Assembly: GCA_011525915.1 (NCBI GenBank)
Contig: WYBM01000009.1
Coordinates: 51,173-115,172, forward strand
DNA length: 64,000 bases
Direction: 5' to 3'
DNA from: Ardenticatenaceae bacterium
GTDB taxonomy: Bacteria > Chloroflexota > Anaerolineae > Promineifilales > Promineifilaceae
Part shown: piece by piece, positions 1 through 10,200 of the stretch
Layout: each line of letters begins with the position of its first letter
Numbering within the stretch: position 1 is the stretch's first letter
The notes under the pieces: generated by a model
The model's database searches: none
Told to the model about the DNA's origin: nothing
What the model saw: only the letters and a program-made list of their open reading frames with translations
Made by a program: the position numbers and the translations under genes

Positions 1-1
1 T

Positions 2-1405
2 GACGTTGTCGCGCCCGGCACCTGGATCCTCTCCGGTTATTCCAGCCTCTATCAGCAAGGGTACGGCGACCCGGTTAACCCGCAAAATGGGTTGTACCAA
101 TGGGACGGTTGGGGTATGCCTTTGAACGTGGCCTACAAGCACATGGGCGGCACGTCTATGTCCAATCCCATTGCAGCCGGGGCTGCCGCCGTTGTCCGCG
201 ACTATTATCAGGAAGCGCAAAACCATGCCGCCAGCGCTGCCCTGGTCAAAGCCACCCTCATCAATTCGGCCCACGATATGCTCGACGAGAATAATGACGG
301 GGCCAACGACAACGATTTTCCCATCCCCAATATCCATGAGGGCTGGGGCCGGGTCGATCTGGTAAACGCCACTGACGGCAGCCATCAATATGTTGATGAC
401 GCCATCGGTGTCAGCACCGGCGGCACAGCCAGCCATCAGTTCACGGTGCAGGCGGCCGGTTCGGCGCTTAAGGTGAGTCTGGTGTGGAGCGATTTTGCCT
501 CTACCGCCGCCGCCGGCGCCAACCTGGTGAACGATCTTAATTTGGTAGTGACTGCCCCTGGGGGAACCCAATACAAGGGGAACGTCTTCAGCGGCGGCTG
601 GTCGCAGACCGGCGGCAGCGCCGACAACATCAACAACGTTGAAAACGTTTATGTGCAATCGGCGGCAGCCGGCACCTGGACGGTCCAGGTGAGCGGAGCC
701 AACGTACCACAAGGTCCGCAACCCTTCGCCCTTGTGGTCGATGGCGATTTGGGTGGCCAACCGGACAACCCGCCCGCCGTCAGCATCGTCAATCCGCCGG
801 AAGCTGCCACTATCTCTGGTACGGAGCTGATTCAGATCGCCGTGACGGACGAGGATCCGGCCGGCACGCTGACCGTTGAGTGGAACATCGACGGTGGCCT
901 CTGGCAGCCGGCTGTCTGGAACGGTACTTCGGGTTACTATGAGGCAAACTGGGATACAACGGCCGTGGCCGACGGCGCACACACTGTCAACGCTCGAGCT
1001 ACCGACAGTGCCCTGCAAACTGGAATTGACGCCAACAACGTGACCGTGCAAAACAGCGCGCCGCCCGATATGCATGTTGGTGACCTGGACAGCAGCACTT
1101 CAACCGGTCGGGGCGGCAAATGGAACGCCACCGTTACCATCACCATTCATGATAATTCAGATAATGTGTTGGCCAATGCCACCGTCAATGGCTTGTGGAG
1201 TGCGGGTGCTAATGGTTCTGACTCCTGTGTTACCAACAGCAGCGGACAATGCAGCATCAACAAGAATAACATCAACAAAAATTCCAGCAGCGTGACGTTT
1301 ACGGTAACGAATGTGACGCATGGCTCGTTTACATACAATGCCAGTGCTAACCATGACCCTGATGGCGACAGCAATGGCACGAGCATGGTCATTCTAAAGC
1401 CTTAA
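2..1405 (+). CDS. Secreted subtilisin-like serine protease (S8), 5' end outside window
   Basis: The reading frame is open from base 2, so the gene starts upstream of the window. The visible part begins with DVVAPGT, typical of the subtilase core just before the catalytic serine, followed by GGTSMSNPIAAG, which carries the nucleophilic Ser. The Asp and His of the triad must lie upstream. After the catalytic domain comes a beta-rich domain of about 120 residues with SLVWSDF and NDLNLVV, like the C-terminal jelly roll of KP-43-type subtilases. Next is an Ig-like segment (WNIDGG, DGAHTVNARATD), then a C-terminal domain starting MHVGDLDSSTSTGRGG that I know as a recurring tail of secreted proteins in this kind of genome. 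Likely an extracellular protease. A hairpin terminator follows. The family call is firm; the substrate is unknown. Confidence 0.9.
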   Translation, partial: DVVAPGTWILSGYSSLYQQGYGDPVNPQNGLYQWDGWGMPLNVAYKHMGGTSMSNPIAAGAAAVVRDYYQEAQNHAASAALVKATLINSAHDMLDENNDGANDNDFPIPNIHEGWGRVDLVNATDGSHQYVDDAIGVSTGGTASHQFTVQAAGSALKVSLVWSDFASTAAAGANLVNDLNLVVTAPGGTQYKGNVFSGGWSQTGGSADNINNVENVYVQSAAAGTWTVQVSGANVPQGPQPFALVVDGDLGGQPDNPPAVSIVNPPEAATISGTELIQIAVTDEDPAGTLTVEWNIDGGLWQPAVWNGTSGYYEANWDTTAVADGAHTVNARATDSALQTGIDANNVTVQNSAPPDMHVGDLDSSTSTGRGGKWNATVTITIHDNSDNVLANATVNGLWSAGANGSDSCVTNSSGQCSINKNNINKNSSSVTFTVTNVTHGSFTYNASANHDPDGDSNGTSMVILKP

Positions 1406-1483
1406 GCGGTACCTTTTGCCAAAACTGTTGAGGGTTCCTAACGCCATCTAATACAAAGATAACACCCCTTGTTTACCCTTTTG

Positions 1484-1511
1484 ACCCCGACTACCATGAC
1501 GTAGTCGGGGT
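1484..1511 (+). terminator. Intrinsic terminator after the subtilase
   Basis: An 11-bp perfect stem (ACCCCGACTAC with GTAGTCGGGGT) around a 6-nt loop, followed by TTATTCTTTG. It sits about 80 bases after the subtilase stop. Confidence 0.75.
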
Positions 1512-1713
1512 TATTCTTTGGAAGCAAAAATCGCAGAACTCTTTACGCCAGAAAAATGGTTGGGCCGGGCCATTTTACCCGGCGGGTATGCCCTCACGCC
1601 ATTTTCTGGCGCATTACAGCCACTACTTTGACGCCGTTGATGTAGACGCCGCGCCCCTGTCCGGCTCAGGGCGGCCACAAGGGTCGCCCCTACCAAAGAT
1701 TGCAGAACTTCTG

Positions 1714-1890
1714 TTACAGCAGATCCTTTGTTACTGTGAACTGTAAAATGAAATTGCCGAGGCCGTCAAAAAATGGTTTTTGTACGTGAGCGTATTCATT
1801 TGCTAATTGGGAAGGCACTTCTTTATCACCAATATACTTTCCGATTATTGCTGTGAGATTTCCGGCGTCATCTTCTTTTATATTGAAGCC
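1714..1890 (-). pseudogene. Unidentified gene fragment cut by IS remnant
   Basis: The minus strand reads a protein-like tail of about 60 residues (motifs GFNIKEDDAGNL, GKYIGDKEVPS, PFFDGLGNFILQF) ending at 1714. Further upstream the same frame is only the antisense of the transposase tail, so the real N-terminus is missing. I do not recognise the family. The fragment probably belonged to a gene interrupted by the insertion sequence next to it. Confidence 0.35.
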
Positions 1891-2011
1891 TTCTATAATA
1901 GGAAGCGTCGCCACTCGACGTTGGGCTATCTCAGCCCGGAGGCCTACGAACAGGCCTATTATCAACATCAGTTAGCCTTAACTGAGTGTCCATAAAAATG
2001 GGGGAAGATCA
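1874..2011 (+). mobile_element. IS3-family transposase C-terminal remnant
   Basis: The plus strand encodes IEAFYNRKRRHSTLGYLSPE, the hallmark end of the integrase-like OrfB transposase of IS3-family elements, and stops at 1995. The catalytic DDE region is absent: the frame runs into unrelated sequence before about 1874. The bases after the stop (GTGTCCATAAAAATGGGGG, about 1986-2004) look like the right inverted end of such an element. Only the last ~40 codons and one end survive, so the element cannot move by itself. Confidence 0.75.
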
Positions 2012-2052
2012 CAGCAAAAGTTTTTTATACCGTGACTACCGTCACCCTAACA

Positions 2053-2081
2053 TTGACAGCCGAGCCCATCCTCTTTAAAAT
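2053..2081 (+). promoter_or_regulatory. Sigma70-type promoter of the riboflavin operon
   Basis: TTGACA at 2053-2058 and TAAAAT at 2076-2081 are separated by exactly 17 bases. Transcription would start near 2088, just before the FMN riboswitch. Confidence 0.75.
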
Positions 2082-2094
2082 GGTGCCTAAAATA

Positions 2095-2256
2095 GTATCT
2101 TCGGGGCAGGGTGAGGGTGTTATGCACCCAATTCCCGACCGGCGGTGTGATCTTATAACTTGATCAAGCCCGCGACCCTGGCCAGGCGATATGCCTGGTC
2201 GGGTGGATTCGGTGAGAAGCCGAAGCCGACGGTATAGTCCGGATGGGAGAAGATGC
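2095..2256 (+). promoter_or_regulatory. FMN riboswitch (RFN element)
   Basis: All diagnostic blocks of the RFN aptamer are present in order: TCGGGGCAGGGTG, AATTCCCGACCGGCGGT, AAGCCCGCGA, GGATTCGGTGAGAAGCCGAA, GCCGACGGTATAGTCCGGA and TGGGAGAAGAT. The closing helix P1 pairs ATCTTC (2097-2102) with GAAGAT (2249-2254). It lies 260 bases upstream of ribD. FMN binding should switch off expression of the riboflavin genes through the downstream hairpin. Confidence 0.97.
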
Positions 2257-2319
2257 AACAGCCGCCAAAACAAACCACCTGCATGGGTGATTGGTTTTGG
2301 TGTGGTATGTCACTTTTCT

Positions 2320-2354
2320 CACGCCCCCGCGTTATGGATGACGACGGGGGCGTG
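2320..2354 (+). promoter_or_regulatory. Stable hairpin between riboswitch and ribD
   Basis: CACGCCCCCG (2320-2329) pairs perfectly with CGGGGGCGTG (2345-2354). No T-run follows, so it is not a classical terminator. It may be part of the expression platform or only a spacer structure. Confidence 0.5.
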
Positions 2355-2482
2355 TTGGTAAGTGGTATATATAATGCAGCCATTCCACCAGAAAGTGAGG
2401 CTTTTCTCTGGTCATGGTAAGTCATGACCTAAAAGGCCAACTTCTTCAGAGGGAGTGGGTATTTATTTGTTGCTTTTCCTTG

Positions 2483-2513
2483 CTCCGAAAGAGACTATCT
2501 TTCGGAGTTTTTT
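2483..2513 (+). terminator. Terminator-like hairpin that also hides the ribD ribosome binding site
   Basis: CTCCGAAAGA (2483-2492) pairs with TCTTTCGGAG (2498-2507) around a 5-nt loop, followed directly by six Ts and then the ribD ATG at 2514. The 3' arm contains the only plausible Shine-Dalgarno (CGGAG). Folding would therefore both stop transcription and block translation. This is the likely output device of the FMN riboswitch. Confidence 0.8.
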
Positions 2514-3647
2514 ATGCGAGAACACGAACATTTTATGCAGCGGGCCCTGGCACTGGCAGAACATGGCCTGGGCCATACCAGTCCCAACCCGGTCGTCGGG
2601 GCAGTCATCGTACGGCAGGGGCAAATTTTAGGCGAAGGTTACCACCGCCAGGCAGGATGCGCTCACGCGGAAGTAGAGGCTCTAGCAGCCGCCGGCGAAG
2701 CGGCACGGGGGGCTACCCTCTACGTCACCCTTGAACCTTGTAATCACCACGGCCGTACCCCCCCCTGCACCAACGCCATCCTCGACGCTGGCATTGCCGA
2801 ACTGTTTTATGCTATGGTCGACCCTAATCCCCATGTGGTCGGCCACGGCCGTCAGCGGCTGGTGGAAGCGGGTGTGAAAGTACATGAGGGTCTATGCGCC
2901 GCCGAAGCCCGGCATCTCAACCGCTTCTTTTTCCATTATGTTACCAGTGGTCGACCTTACGTCATGGCTAAATTTGCCGCCAGCCTGGACGGCAAAATTG
3001 CTACGCGCAATGGTGAAAGCCAGTGGATTACCGGGCCGGAAGCCCGGCAGCAAGGTCATCTGTTACGTCAGGCGGTGGATGCTATTCTGCTAGGGGCCGG
3101 CACAGCCATCGCCGATAATCCCCGCCTGACCACCCGCCTGACACAGGATGATGTACGTCACCCGCTGCGCATTGTGCTGGACAGCCACGGCCGTGTGCCC
3201 CTTACAGCACAACTTTTTAGCCCCGAGCTGCCAGGCCGCACCATGGTGGCCACGACCGCCGCCATGCCCGCTGCTCATCAGGCTGCCCTGGAGCGGCAAC
3301 AAGTAGAAACAATGATGTTACCGACAACGCCCACTGGCCAGGTAGACCTGGAACAACTGCTGATCGCCTTAGGCCACCGCCAGATACTTAGCCTTCTGGT
3401 TGAAGGCGGGGGGCAAGTATTGGGCAGCTTCTTTGATGCCGGCCTGGTTAACGAAGTTTACACTTTTCTAGCGCCCCTTATTATTGGTGGTGCCGGCGCC
3501 CCCAGCCCTGTAGAGGGCTTTGGGCCGGCCAAACTGGCCCTGGCCCGGCAGCTGCAGAATGTTTCTATAGCACAAGTCGGCAATGATTTTATGATTAGAG
3601 GAGTGGTAGAAACAACCAGATGTTCACCGGAATTGTTGAAGAAATAG
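2514..3647 (+). CDS. ribD: Bifunctional pyrimidine deaminase/reductase RibD
   Basis: Catalyses two early riboflavin steps: deamination of the diaminopyrimidine made by GTP cyclohydrolase II, then NADPH reduction of the ribosyl side chain. The N-terminal deaminase has the zinc motif HAE (51-53) and PCNHHGRTPPC (75-85). The C-terminal reductase begins near residue 147 (RPYVMAKFAASLDGKIAT) and contains EGGGQVLGSFF. At 377 residues it has full family length. The start ATG follows the riboswitch output hairpin directly. Its end overlaps ribE by 28 bases, suggesting translational coupling. First gene of the ribD-ribE-ribBA-ribH operon. Confidence 0.97.
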   Translation: MREHEHFMQRALALAEHGLGHTSPNPVVGAVIVRQGQILGEGYHRQAGCAHAEVEALAAAGEAARGATLYVTLEPCNHHGRTPPCTNAILDAGIAELFYAMVDPNPHVVGHGRQRLVEAGVKVHEGLCAAEARHLNRFFFHYVTSGRPYVMAKFAASLDGKIATRNGESQWITGPEARQQGHLLRQAVDAILLGAGTAIADNPRLTTRLTQDDVRHPLRIVLDSHGRVPLTAQLFSPELPGRTMVATTAAMPAAHQAALERQQVETMMLPTTPTGQVDLEQLLIALGHRQILSLLVEGGGQVLGSFFDAGLVNEVYTFLAPLIIGGAGAPSPVEGFGPAKLALARQLQNVSIAQVGNDFMIRGVVETTRCSPELLKK

Positions 3648-4264
3648 GCACTATCAGCCAAGTGCAGCGCACAGGCCAACCCTATGAACTGACCATCCAA
3701 GCTCAGACCGTCTTGGAGGGAACACGCCTGGGAGACAGTATCGCCGTTAACGGCACCTGCCTGACCGTTACCCGTTTGGCCGCCGCCAGCTTCACCGTGG
3801 GGGTCTCACCAGAAACACGCACCCGCACCAACCTGGTTCACCTGCGTGAAGGAAGCAGCGTCAACCTGGAACGGTCATTGACACCCACCAGCCGCATGGG
3901 CGGCCATTTTGTGCAGGGCCATATAGACAATACCGGTATCGTGACCGCCTTTCGCCCTGAAGAGAATTCGTTGTGGGTGACCATCCAGGCTCCTGAAGAC
4001 CTGATGCGTTACATTGTGCCTAAAGGGTTTATCGCCCTGGATGGCGTCAGTTTAACCGTTGTAGATGCCAGGGATGATCACTTTACTGTCATGCTTGTTG
4101 ACTATACGCAGCAACACATTGTGCTGTCTGCACAAAAGCCTGGTTATCAAATTAACATTGAAGTAGATGTGCTGGGTAAATACGTCGAAAAAATTATCAA
4201 CCACCGTTTGGTTACAAAAAAGGACATTAGCCTGGAATTCCTGGCCGAACATGGTTATAGATGA
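3620..4264 (+). CDS. ribE: Riboflavin synthase alpha subunit
   Basis: Dismutates two 6,7-dimethyl-8-ribityllumazine molecules into riboflavin and the RibA-pathway pyrimidine. It starts with the invariant MFTGIVEEIG and has two homologous lumazine-binding barrels. The second is announced by MGGHFVQGHIDNTG near residues 93-106. At 214 residues it has normal length. The start lies inside the end of ribD, and the stop is 9 bases before the next start, so the three genes are tightly coupled. Confidence 0.97.
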   Translation: MFTGIVEEIGTISQVQRTGQPYELTIQAQTVLEGTRLGDSIAVNGTCLTVTRLAAASFTVGVSPETRTRTNLVHLREGSSVNLERSLTPTSRMGGHFVQGHIDNTGIVTAFRPEENSLWVTIQAPEDLMRYIVPKGFIALDGVSLTVVDARDDHFTVMLVDYTQQHIVLSAQKPGYQINIEVDVLGKYVEKIINHRLVTKKDISLEFLAEHGYR

Positions 4265-4273
4265 GGTGCAGTG

Positions 4274-5572
4274 ATGGGTTTAGCAACAATCGAAGAAGCC
4301 ATTGCGGATTTTCGTGCTGGCAAGTTTGTCATCATCGTAGACGACAAAGACCGAGAAAATGAAGGGGATCTGACCATCGCCGCAGAGTTTGCCTCGCCGG
4401 AAGCCATTAATTTTATGGCCAAGGAAGGGTGCGGCTTAATTTGTGTTGCCATGACCGGCGCCATGTTAGACCAGCTGCAGCTGCCGCTGATGGTACCGCC
4501 TGCGCAAAATCAGTCTGGGTTTAGCACGGCTTTTACCGTTTCTGTGGAGGCGCGCCAAGGGGTGACGACAGGTATCTCCGCTTATGATCGGGCGCGCACC
4601 ATAGAGGTGTTGATAGATCCCCACAGCCGGCCAGAACATCTGGTGCGGCCCGGGCACGTTTTCCCCTTACGGGCAAAGGATGGCGGTGTTTTGGAACGCC
4701 GCGGCCAGACGGAAGCAAGTGTAGACCTGGCCCACCTGGCTGCTTTGACACCGGCGGCCGTTATTTGTGAGATCATGGCTGACGACGGCACCATGGCCCG
4801 GCTGCCAGCGCTGCAAGAATTTGCTGCCCGCCACGATGTCAAAATTATCTCGGTAGCCGATCTGGTGACGTATCGTTGCCAGAAGGAGAATGGCTGGGGG
4901 CGGCCACCAACGGCCGTGACCTCATCCCGATTAACGGCCGCCCCTACCTACGCGCCTGATACCCCCTATACTCCCTGGATTAAAAAAGTGGCCACGGCCG
5001 TATTACCGACCACCTATGGCCATTTCCAGGTGATCGCCTATCAAGACAGCCAGCATCAGGAACACCTGTTACTGCGCATGGGGGATATCTCTGGGATGCC
5101 CCCGCTGGTACGGCTTCATTCCGAATGCCTGACGGGAGATGTTTTAGGTTCGCTTCGTTGTGATTGTGGTGAGCAGCTGCAAACCGCTCTGCAACGTATT
5201 GCTCAGGAAGGGCATGGCTTGCTGCTCTACCTGCGCCAGGAGGGGCGGGGCATTGGGTTGGCCAACAAGATTCGGGCTTACGCCTTGCAAGACCAGGGAT
5301 TCGACACCGTCGAGGCCAACACACACCTCAATTTTCCCGTTGACGCCCGAACATATTACGTGGCAGCCGCCATGTTGCGCCATCAGGGGGTGACGGCCGT
5401 GCGCCTCATGACCAACAACCCGACTAAAGTGAGCGGCCTGGAAGCCCATCACATCCAGGTGGTTGAACGCATCCCACACTGGGTTCCGCATCGCAAAGAG
5501 AATCAATATTATCTTCAAACCAAAGCCGAAAAGATGGGGCATTGGTTAGGCGAAGACCTGGTTAGAAGATAA
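4274..5572 (+). CDS. ribBA: Bifunctional DHBP synthase / GTP cyclohydrolase II
   Basis: Supplies both branches of riboflavin synthesis. The N-terminal DHBP synthase has [11 protein letters not shown] (about residues 23-33). The C-terminal GTP cyclohydrolase II has [20 protein letters not shown], with zinc-binding Cys near 285, 296 and 298, plus [10 protein letters not shown] and TNNPTKV. A linker of about 45 residues between the halves is Pro/Thr-rich. I chose ATG 4274 over GTG 4271 because GAGGTG lies 5 bases before it. Full length at 432 residues. Confidence 0.96.
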   Translation: MGLATIEEAIADFRAGKFVIIVDDKDRENEGDLTIAAEFASPEAINFMAKEGCGLICVAMTGAMLDQLQLPLMVPPAQNQSGFSTAFTVSVEARQGVTTGISAYDRARTIEVLIDPHSRPEHLVRPGHVFPLRAKDGGVLERRGQTEASVDLAHLAALTPAAVICEIMADDGTMARLPALQEFAARHDVKIISVADLVTYRCQKENGWGRPPTAVTSSRLTAAPTYAPDTPYTPWIKKVATAVLPTTYGHFQVIAYQDSQHQEHLLLRMGDISGMPPLVRLHSECLTGDVLGSLRCDCGEQLQTALQRIAQEGHGLLLYLRQEGRGIGLANKIRAYALQDQGFDTVEANTHLNFPVDARTYYVAAAMLRHQGVTAVRLMTNNPTKVSGLEAHHIQVVERIPHWVPHRKENQYYLQTKAEKMGHWLGEDLVRR

Positions 5573-5686
5573 CGTAACGAGGCCGTATCTGCTCAGAAGC
5601 CTATGGCGTTATCTGCGGGTCATATGAAGCATTTAGACACACATCTCAATTAACTTAACAGTGTAATAAAATAAGGAGAAACAAAC

Positions 5687-6154
5687 ATGGGTAAACATTT
5701 CTCAGGAACTATGGTAGGCACCGGGCTAAAAATTGGCCTGGTAGCTTCCCGCTGGAATGATTTTATGGGCAGCAAACTGCTGCAAGGGGCCCAAGACACC
5801 CTCATACGCCATGGTATCGCCGAAGCCGATATTGACGTGGCTATGGTTCCCGGCAGCTTTGAGCTGCCCCTGGCTGCGCTCAAGATGGCCAAAAGCGGCC
5901 GTTATGACGCTGTGGTTTGCCTGGGCGTTGTCATTCGTGGGGCGACACCCCATTTCGATTATGTGGCCGGTGAGGCGGCCAAGGGCATTGCTCAGGCCTC
6001 CTGGCAAAGTGGTGTGCCTGTAACTTTTGGTGTCGTCACCAGCGATACCATTGAACAAGCTATCGAGCGGGCTGGCAGCAAATCTGGCAACAAAGGTGCT
6101 GAAGCAGCCCTGGCAGCCATCGAAATGGCCAATCTGCTGCGCCAATTAGAGTGA
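5687..6154 (+). CDS. ribH: 6,7-dimethyl-8-ribityllumazine synthase
   Basis: Condenses the pyrimidine from RibD with DHBP from RibBA to give lumazine, the substrate of RibE. The protein has the family pattern: [10 protein letters not shown] at the N-terminus, [28 protein letters not shown] (active-site His) and [11 protein letters not shown]. Its 155 residues are normal for the icosahedral or pentameric enzyme. The start follows AAGGAGA with 7-8 bases spacing. It lies 114 bases after ribBA with no terminator between, so it is probably in the same operon under the FMN riboswitch. Confidence 0.97.
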   Translation: MGKHFSGTMVGTGLKIGLVASRWNDFMGSKLLQGAQDTLIRHGIAEADIDVAMVPGSFELPLAALKMAKSGRYDAVVCLGVVIRGATPHFDYVAGEAAKGIAQASWQSGVPVTFGVVTSDTIEQAIERAGSKSGNKGAEAALAAIEMANLLRQLE

Positions 6155-6300
6155 CGGATTTCCCCCAAGTGTAGTGAGAAACCCCTCCTTCAGAACGTCC
6201 ACCCACGACAAACAATGATGCTCGATGGGCAATGGCGTGTAGTCATTGACCCGTTTAAGAGCAGTTATTACAATCATGGTGGCTCATATAGGAGGATGTT

Positions 6301-7056
6301 TTGAACACTGAAGCTTACCTGAAACGAATTAACTATCATGGTTTACCGGCCCCCACGGCCGAGACGTTAAGACAATTACACCTGGCTCACTTGCTGGCCG
6401 TCCCTTTTGAAAACCTGAGCATCCATGCGGAGGAGCCAATCATCCTTGATGATGTGGCCTTATTTGACAAGATTATAGGGCGCCAACGTGGCGGCTTTTG
6501 CTACGAGCTCAATGGGTTGTTTGCCGCCTTACTGCGTGCCCTCGGCTTTCATGTGATCATGCTTTCAGCCGCCGTGATGAGTACCGATGAAGCCTTCGGA
6601 CCAGAATTCGACCACATGACGCTTATGGTCACGCTTGAAGAGCGTTGGCTGGTGGATGTAGGCTTTGGTGATTCATTCCGTGAGCCATTGCGCCTGGATT
6701 ACCGGGGGGAACAAGACCAGGGTGAACGTGCCTATCGCCTTGATGCCGACGGCGATCATTTGATTTTGAGGCAGCGTGACCCTGATAAGACTTGGGAGGC
6801 TCAATACCGCTTCAGCCTAACGCCTTATGCCTACCCCGACTACGCTGCTATGTGCCATTACCACCAGACCGCCCCCGCCTCACATTTTACACAGCGCCGC
6901 CTTTGTTCACGAGCGACACCCACCGGGCGCATAACTTTGAGCGAGACACGGCTCATTAAAACCGAAAATGGCGTACGCCACGAGCAAGCGCTGCCAAACG
7001 AGGCAGCCTATGCTGAAGCACTGCGTGATCACTTTGGTATTACTATGGCTGGTTGA
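6301..7056 (+). CDS. Arylamine N-acetyltransferase family protein
   Basis: Transfers acetyl from acetyl-CoA to arylamines or related amines. The catalytic triad of the NAT family is visible: Cys in RGGFCYELN (about 67), His in FDHMTLMV (about 105) and Asp in LVDVGFGD (about 119). The N-terminal block AVPFENLSIH is also typical. At 251 residues it is slightly short of the usual 260-280. The start is a TTG preceded by GGAGG at 5 bases; the nearby ATG at 6296 runs into a stop at once. The gene stands alone between the riboflavin genes and a secreted nuclease. Its physiological substrate is unknown. Confidence 0.9.
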   Translation: MNTEAYLKRINYHGLPAPTAETLRQLHLAHLLAVPFENLSIHAEEPIILDDVALFDKIIGRQRGGFCYELNGLFAALLRALGFHVIMLSAAVMSTDEAFGPEFDHMTLMVTLEERWLVDVGFGDSFREPLRLDYRGEQDQGERAYRLDADGDHLILRQRDPDKTWEAQYRFSLTPYAYPDYAAMCHYHQTAPASHFTQRRLCSRATPTGRITLSETRLIKTENGVRHEQALPNEAAYAEALRDHFGITMAG

Positions 7057-7297
7057 TGTTTTGCGACGAGTTTTCTTAAGCAGCTGGGCGCCCTCTCCCA
7101 GATTGCACCCATTCATTGCAACCCTCCTGTTCTGTTTTAAAAACTGCGGTTATACTGAAATCTATAATTTGAGGAAGATCGAAAGAGTGTTTGTAAATAC
7201 GGCCGTGTAACGTATGGGCCGGAAGAGATTGTTTTATCCTCATTATCAATTTACCGCTTATTGTTGTGTATTTGTTCTTGAAAATTAGGAGAAAAAA

Positions 7298-10200
7298 ATG
7301 ACCCGACGACAGATCCCTTTGCTATTCACCCTTGTCCTGACGCTGTTGTTATTTAGCGGCGGCTCTGTGCTGGCTGAAACCAGTGTCTTCATTAACGAAA
7401 TCCATTATGATAATGTCGGCACGGACGTCGGCGAAGCCATTGAAATTGCCGGCCCGGCGGGCACTAACCTGGCCGGTTGGAGTCTGGTACTGTACAACGG
7501 TAGTGGCGGCGCCGTCTATGACACCACGGCTCTTAGTGGTGTGCTTCCCAACCAGCAAAACGGGTTTGGCACCATATTTGTGTCGTATCCCAGCAACGGC
7601 CTCCAGAACGGTTCACCTGATGGGGTAGCCCTGGTAGATGCCAGCAGCAATGTGGTGCAGTTTCTTAGTTACGAAGGCACCTTCACGGCCGTGGGAGGTC
7701 CCGCCAATGGATTACTCAGTACCGACATCGGCGTCAGTGAAACTTCTACCACCCCTGTTGGGCACTCCTTACAACTGGTAGGCAGTGGCCAGACCTATGA
7801 AAATTTCACCTGGGCTGCCGCCGCGCCTAACACCTTTGGCGCCGTCAACAGTGGCCAAAGCTTTGTAGGGGCGGCCGCTGACCCCCTGATCAATGAATTT
7901 GTCCTGAATCATGTAGGCACAGATACCCACGAATATGTGGAAATCGCTGGCGACGCCACGACCAATTATGCTGCCTTTTCTATTCTGCAAATTGAAGGGG
8001 ACGGCAGCGGTGCGGGCACCGTAGATGGTGTGATCGCTGTGGGTACCACAAACGCAGCCGGTTACTGGACAACTGGCTTCCAAAGTAACGTCTGGGAAAA
8101 CGGCACCGTAACCGTGCTGCTGGTGGAAGGCTTTAGCGGCAGTGTGGGGCTTGACCTGGATACCGATGACAACGGCACCCTGGACAGCACCCCCTGGGCC
8201 CGCCTGGTAGACGGGGTGGCCGTCACTGATGGTGGCGCAGGCGACCAAACCTACGCCGACACCACCCTTACCCCCACCTTTGACGGGGGTACGTTCACGG
8301 TGGGCGGCGCCTCACGCATCCCTGACCGAACAGACACCGGCAGCCCCACTGATTGGCGGCGCAACGACTTTGACGGCGCCGGGCTGCCCGGGTTTACCGG
8401 TACGCCCGTCGCGGGTGAGGCCCTTAACACACCGGGCGCAGTGAATGCGGCCGTCGCCACGACCCCCACCCTGGTGATCAACGAAATAGATTATGACCAA
8501 CCCGGCACGGATACGGCCGAGTTTATAGAGATCAAGAATGTGGGCACCACGGCCGTCAATCTGAATGGTGTCACCCTGGAACTGGTTAATGGTAACGGTG
8601 GTGGGGCAGCCATCTACCAGACCATTGCGCTGCCAGCCACCTCCCTGGCGGCCGCAGACTATTTTGTTGTCTGCGCCAATGCGGCCACAGTAGCCAACTG
8701 TGATCTGGACGTTACCCCAGATACCAACCTGGTGCAAAATGGCGCACCTGATGCTGTAGGGCTGCGTTACAATGGTGAACTGCTAGACGCGGTCAGCTAT
8801 GAAGGTAACACCGGCGCACCCTACACCGAAGGCTCGGGTGCCGGCCTTGTTGATGATGGTGCCCAGGCCAGCGAGAGCATCTCTCGTTGTGAAGATGGCA
8901 ACGACACCAACCAGAATAATGTGGACTTTGTCTTAAAGGCCAGCACACCCGGTGAAACCAATGCCTGCGGCGGTGGCGGCGGTGGTATTGGCAGCTGTGG
9001 GGACCCGGCTACCTTTATCCACCAGATTCAAGGCAGCGGCCTGACCAGCCCCCTTGTGGGCACAACGGTGGTCATTGAAGGTGTTGTCGTTGGTGACTTC
9101 CAGAATAATGGCCAACCGGACAATGGCGAGTTAAATGGCTTCTACGTACAGGAAGAAGACAGCCAGGCCGATGGGAACGCCGCCACGTCAGAGGGCATCT
9201 TTGTGTTTGCACCCGCCGCGGTTGACGTGCTGGTTGGCGACCTGGTGCGGGTTGGCGGCACGGTGATAGAGTTTACCACCAGTGGTGGGGCTTCCCTGAC
9301 CGAACTGGGCAGCGTCAGTGAGATGCTGGTGTGTGCCACGCCGGCGGCGATGCCGGCCGCCACGGCCGTTACACTGCCGGTAAGCACCGTCAGTGACTTT
9401 GAACGGTATGAAGGCATGCTGGTACGCTTCCCACAGGCGCTCACTATCTCTGAATACTTTAACTTTGACCGCTTTAACGAGATCGTGCTCACGCTGGGGC
9501 GGCTGCCGCAGCCTACGTCCGTAGTGGAACCGGGACCCGATGCCATCCTGATGGCCCAATCCCATACCCTTCACCGCATCACGCTGGATGACGGCCGTTC
9601 CAACCAGAACCCTGATCCGGCCATTCACCCGAACGGTAATATCTTTGACCTGACCAACCTTTTCCGTGGCGGCGACACCGTGCAAGAAGTCACCGGTGTC
9701 ATCGACCACAGCTTTGGCCTCTACCGCATTCAACCTACCCAGGGGGCGGCTTTTACGCAGCAAAACCCCCGACCGGCCGCGCCAGCTGCAGTAGGCGGCA
9801 ACCTGACGGTAGCCAGCTTTAATGTGCTTAACTACTTCTCCACCATTGACACCGGCGCTTCCATCTGTGGTCCGGCGGCCAACCAGCAATGCCGGGGGGC
9901 AGATACCCCTGAAGAGTTCGTGCGTCAACGGACAAAGATCATTGCCGCGCTGACAGCCATCAACGCCGACGTGGTCGGCCTGATCGAGCTGGAAAACCAC
10001 GCCACCGATGCGGCGCTGCAAGACCTGGTGGCCGGGCTAAATGACGCTTTAGGTGCCGGCACGTATGCCACCATCAGCACCGGCCCCATTGGGACCGATG
10101 CCATCAAAGTAGCCCTTATTTACAAACCCGCCACGGTAACACCGGTGGGCGGTTATGCCATCCTTGATTCGTCGGTAGACAGCCGTTTCCTGGATACAAA

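Noticed and set aside
1807..1875. N-terminal part of the frame leading into the transposase tail
   Set aside because: The residues do not match IS3 transposases; only the part from about 1874 does, so the upstream part is non-homologous flank.
9188..10021. Long minus-strand open frame of 277 codons inside the secreted nuclease gene
   Set aside because: It is antisense to a clearly coding gene, has no recognisable motif or ribosome site, and results from biased codon use.
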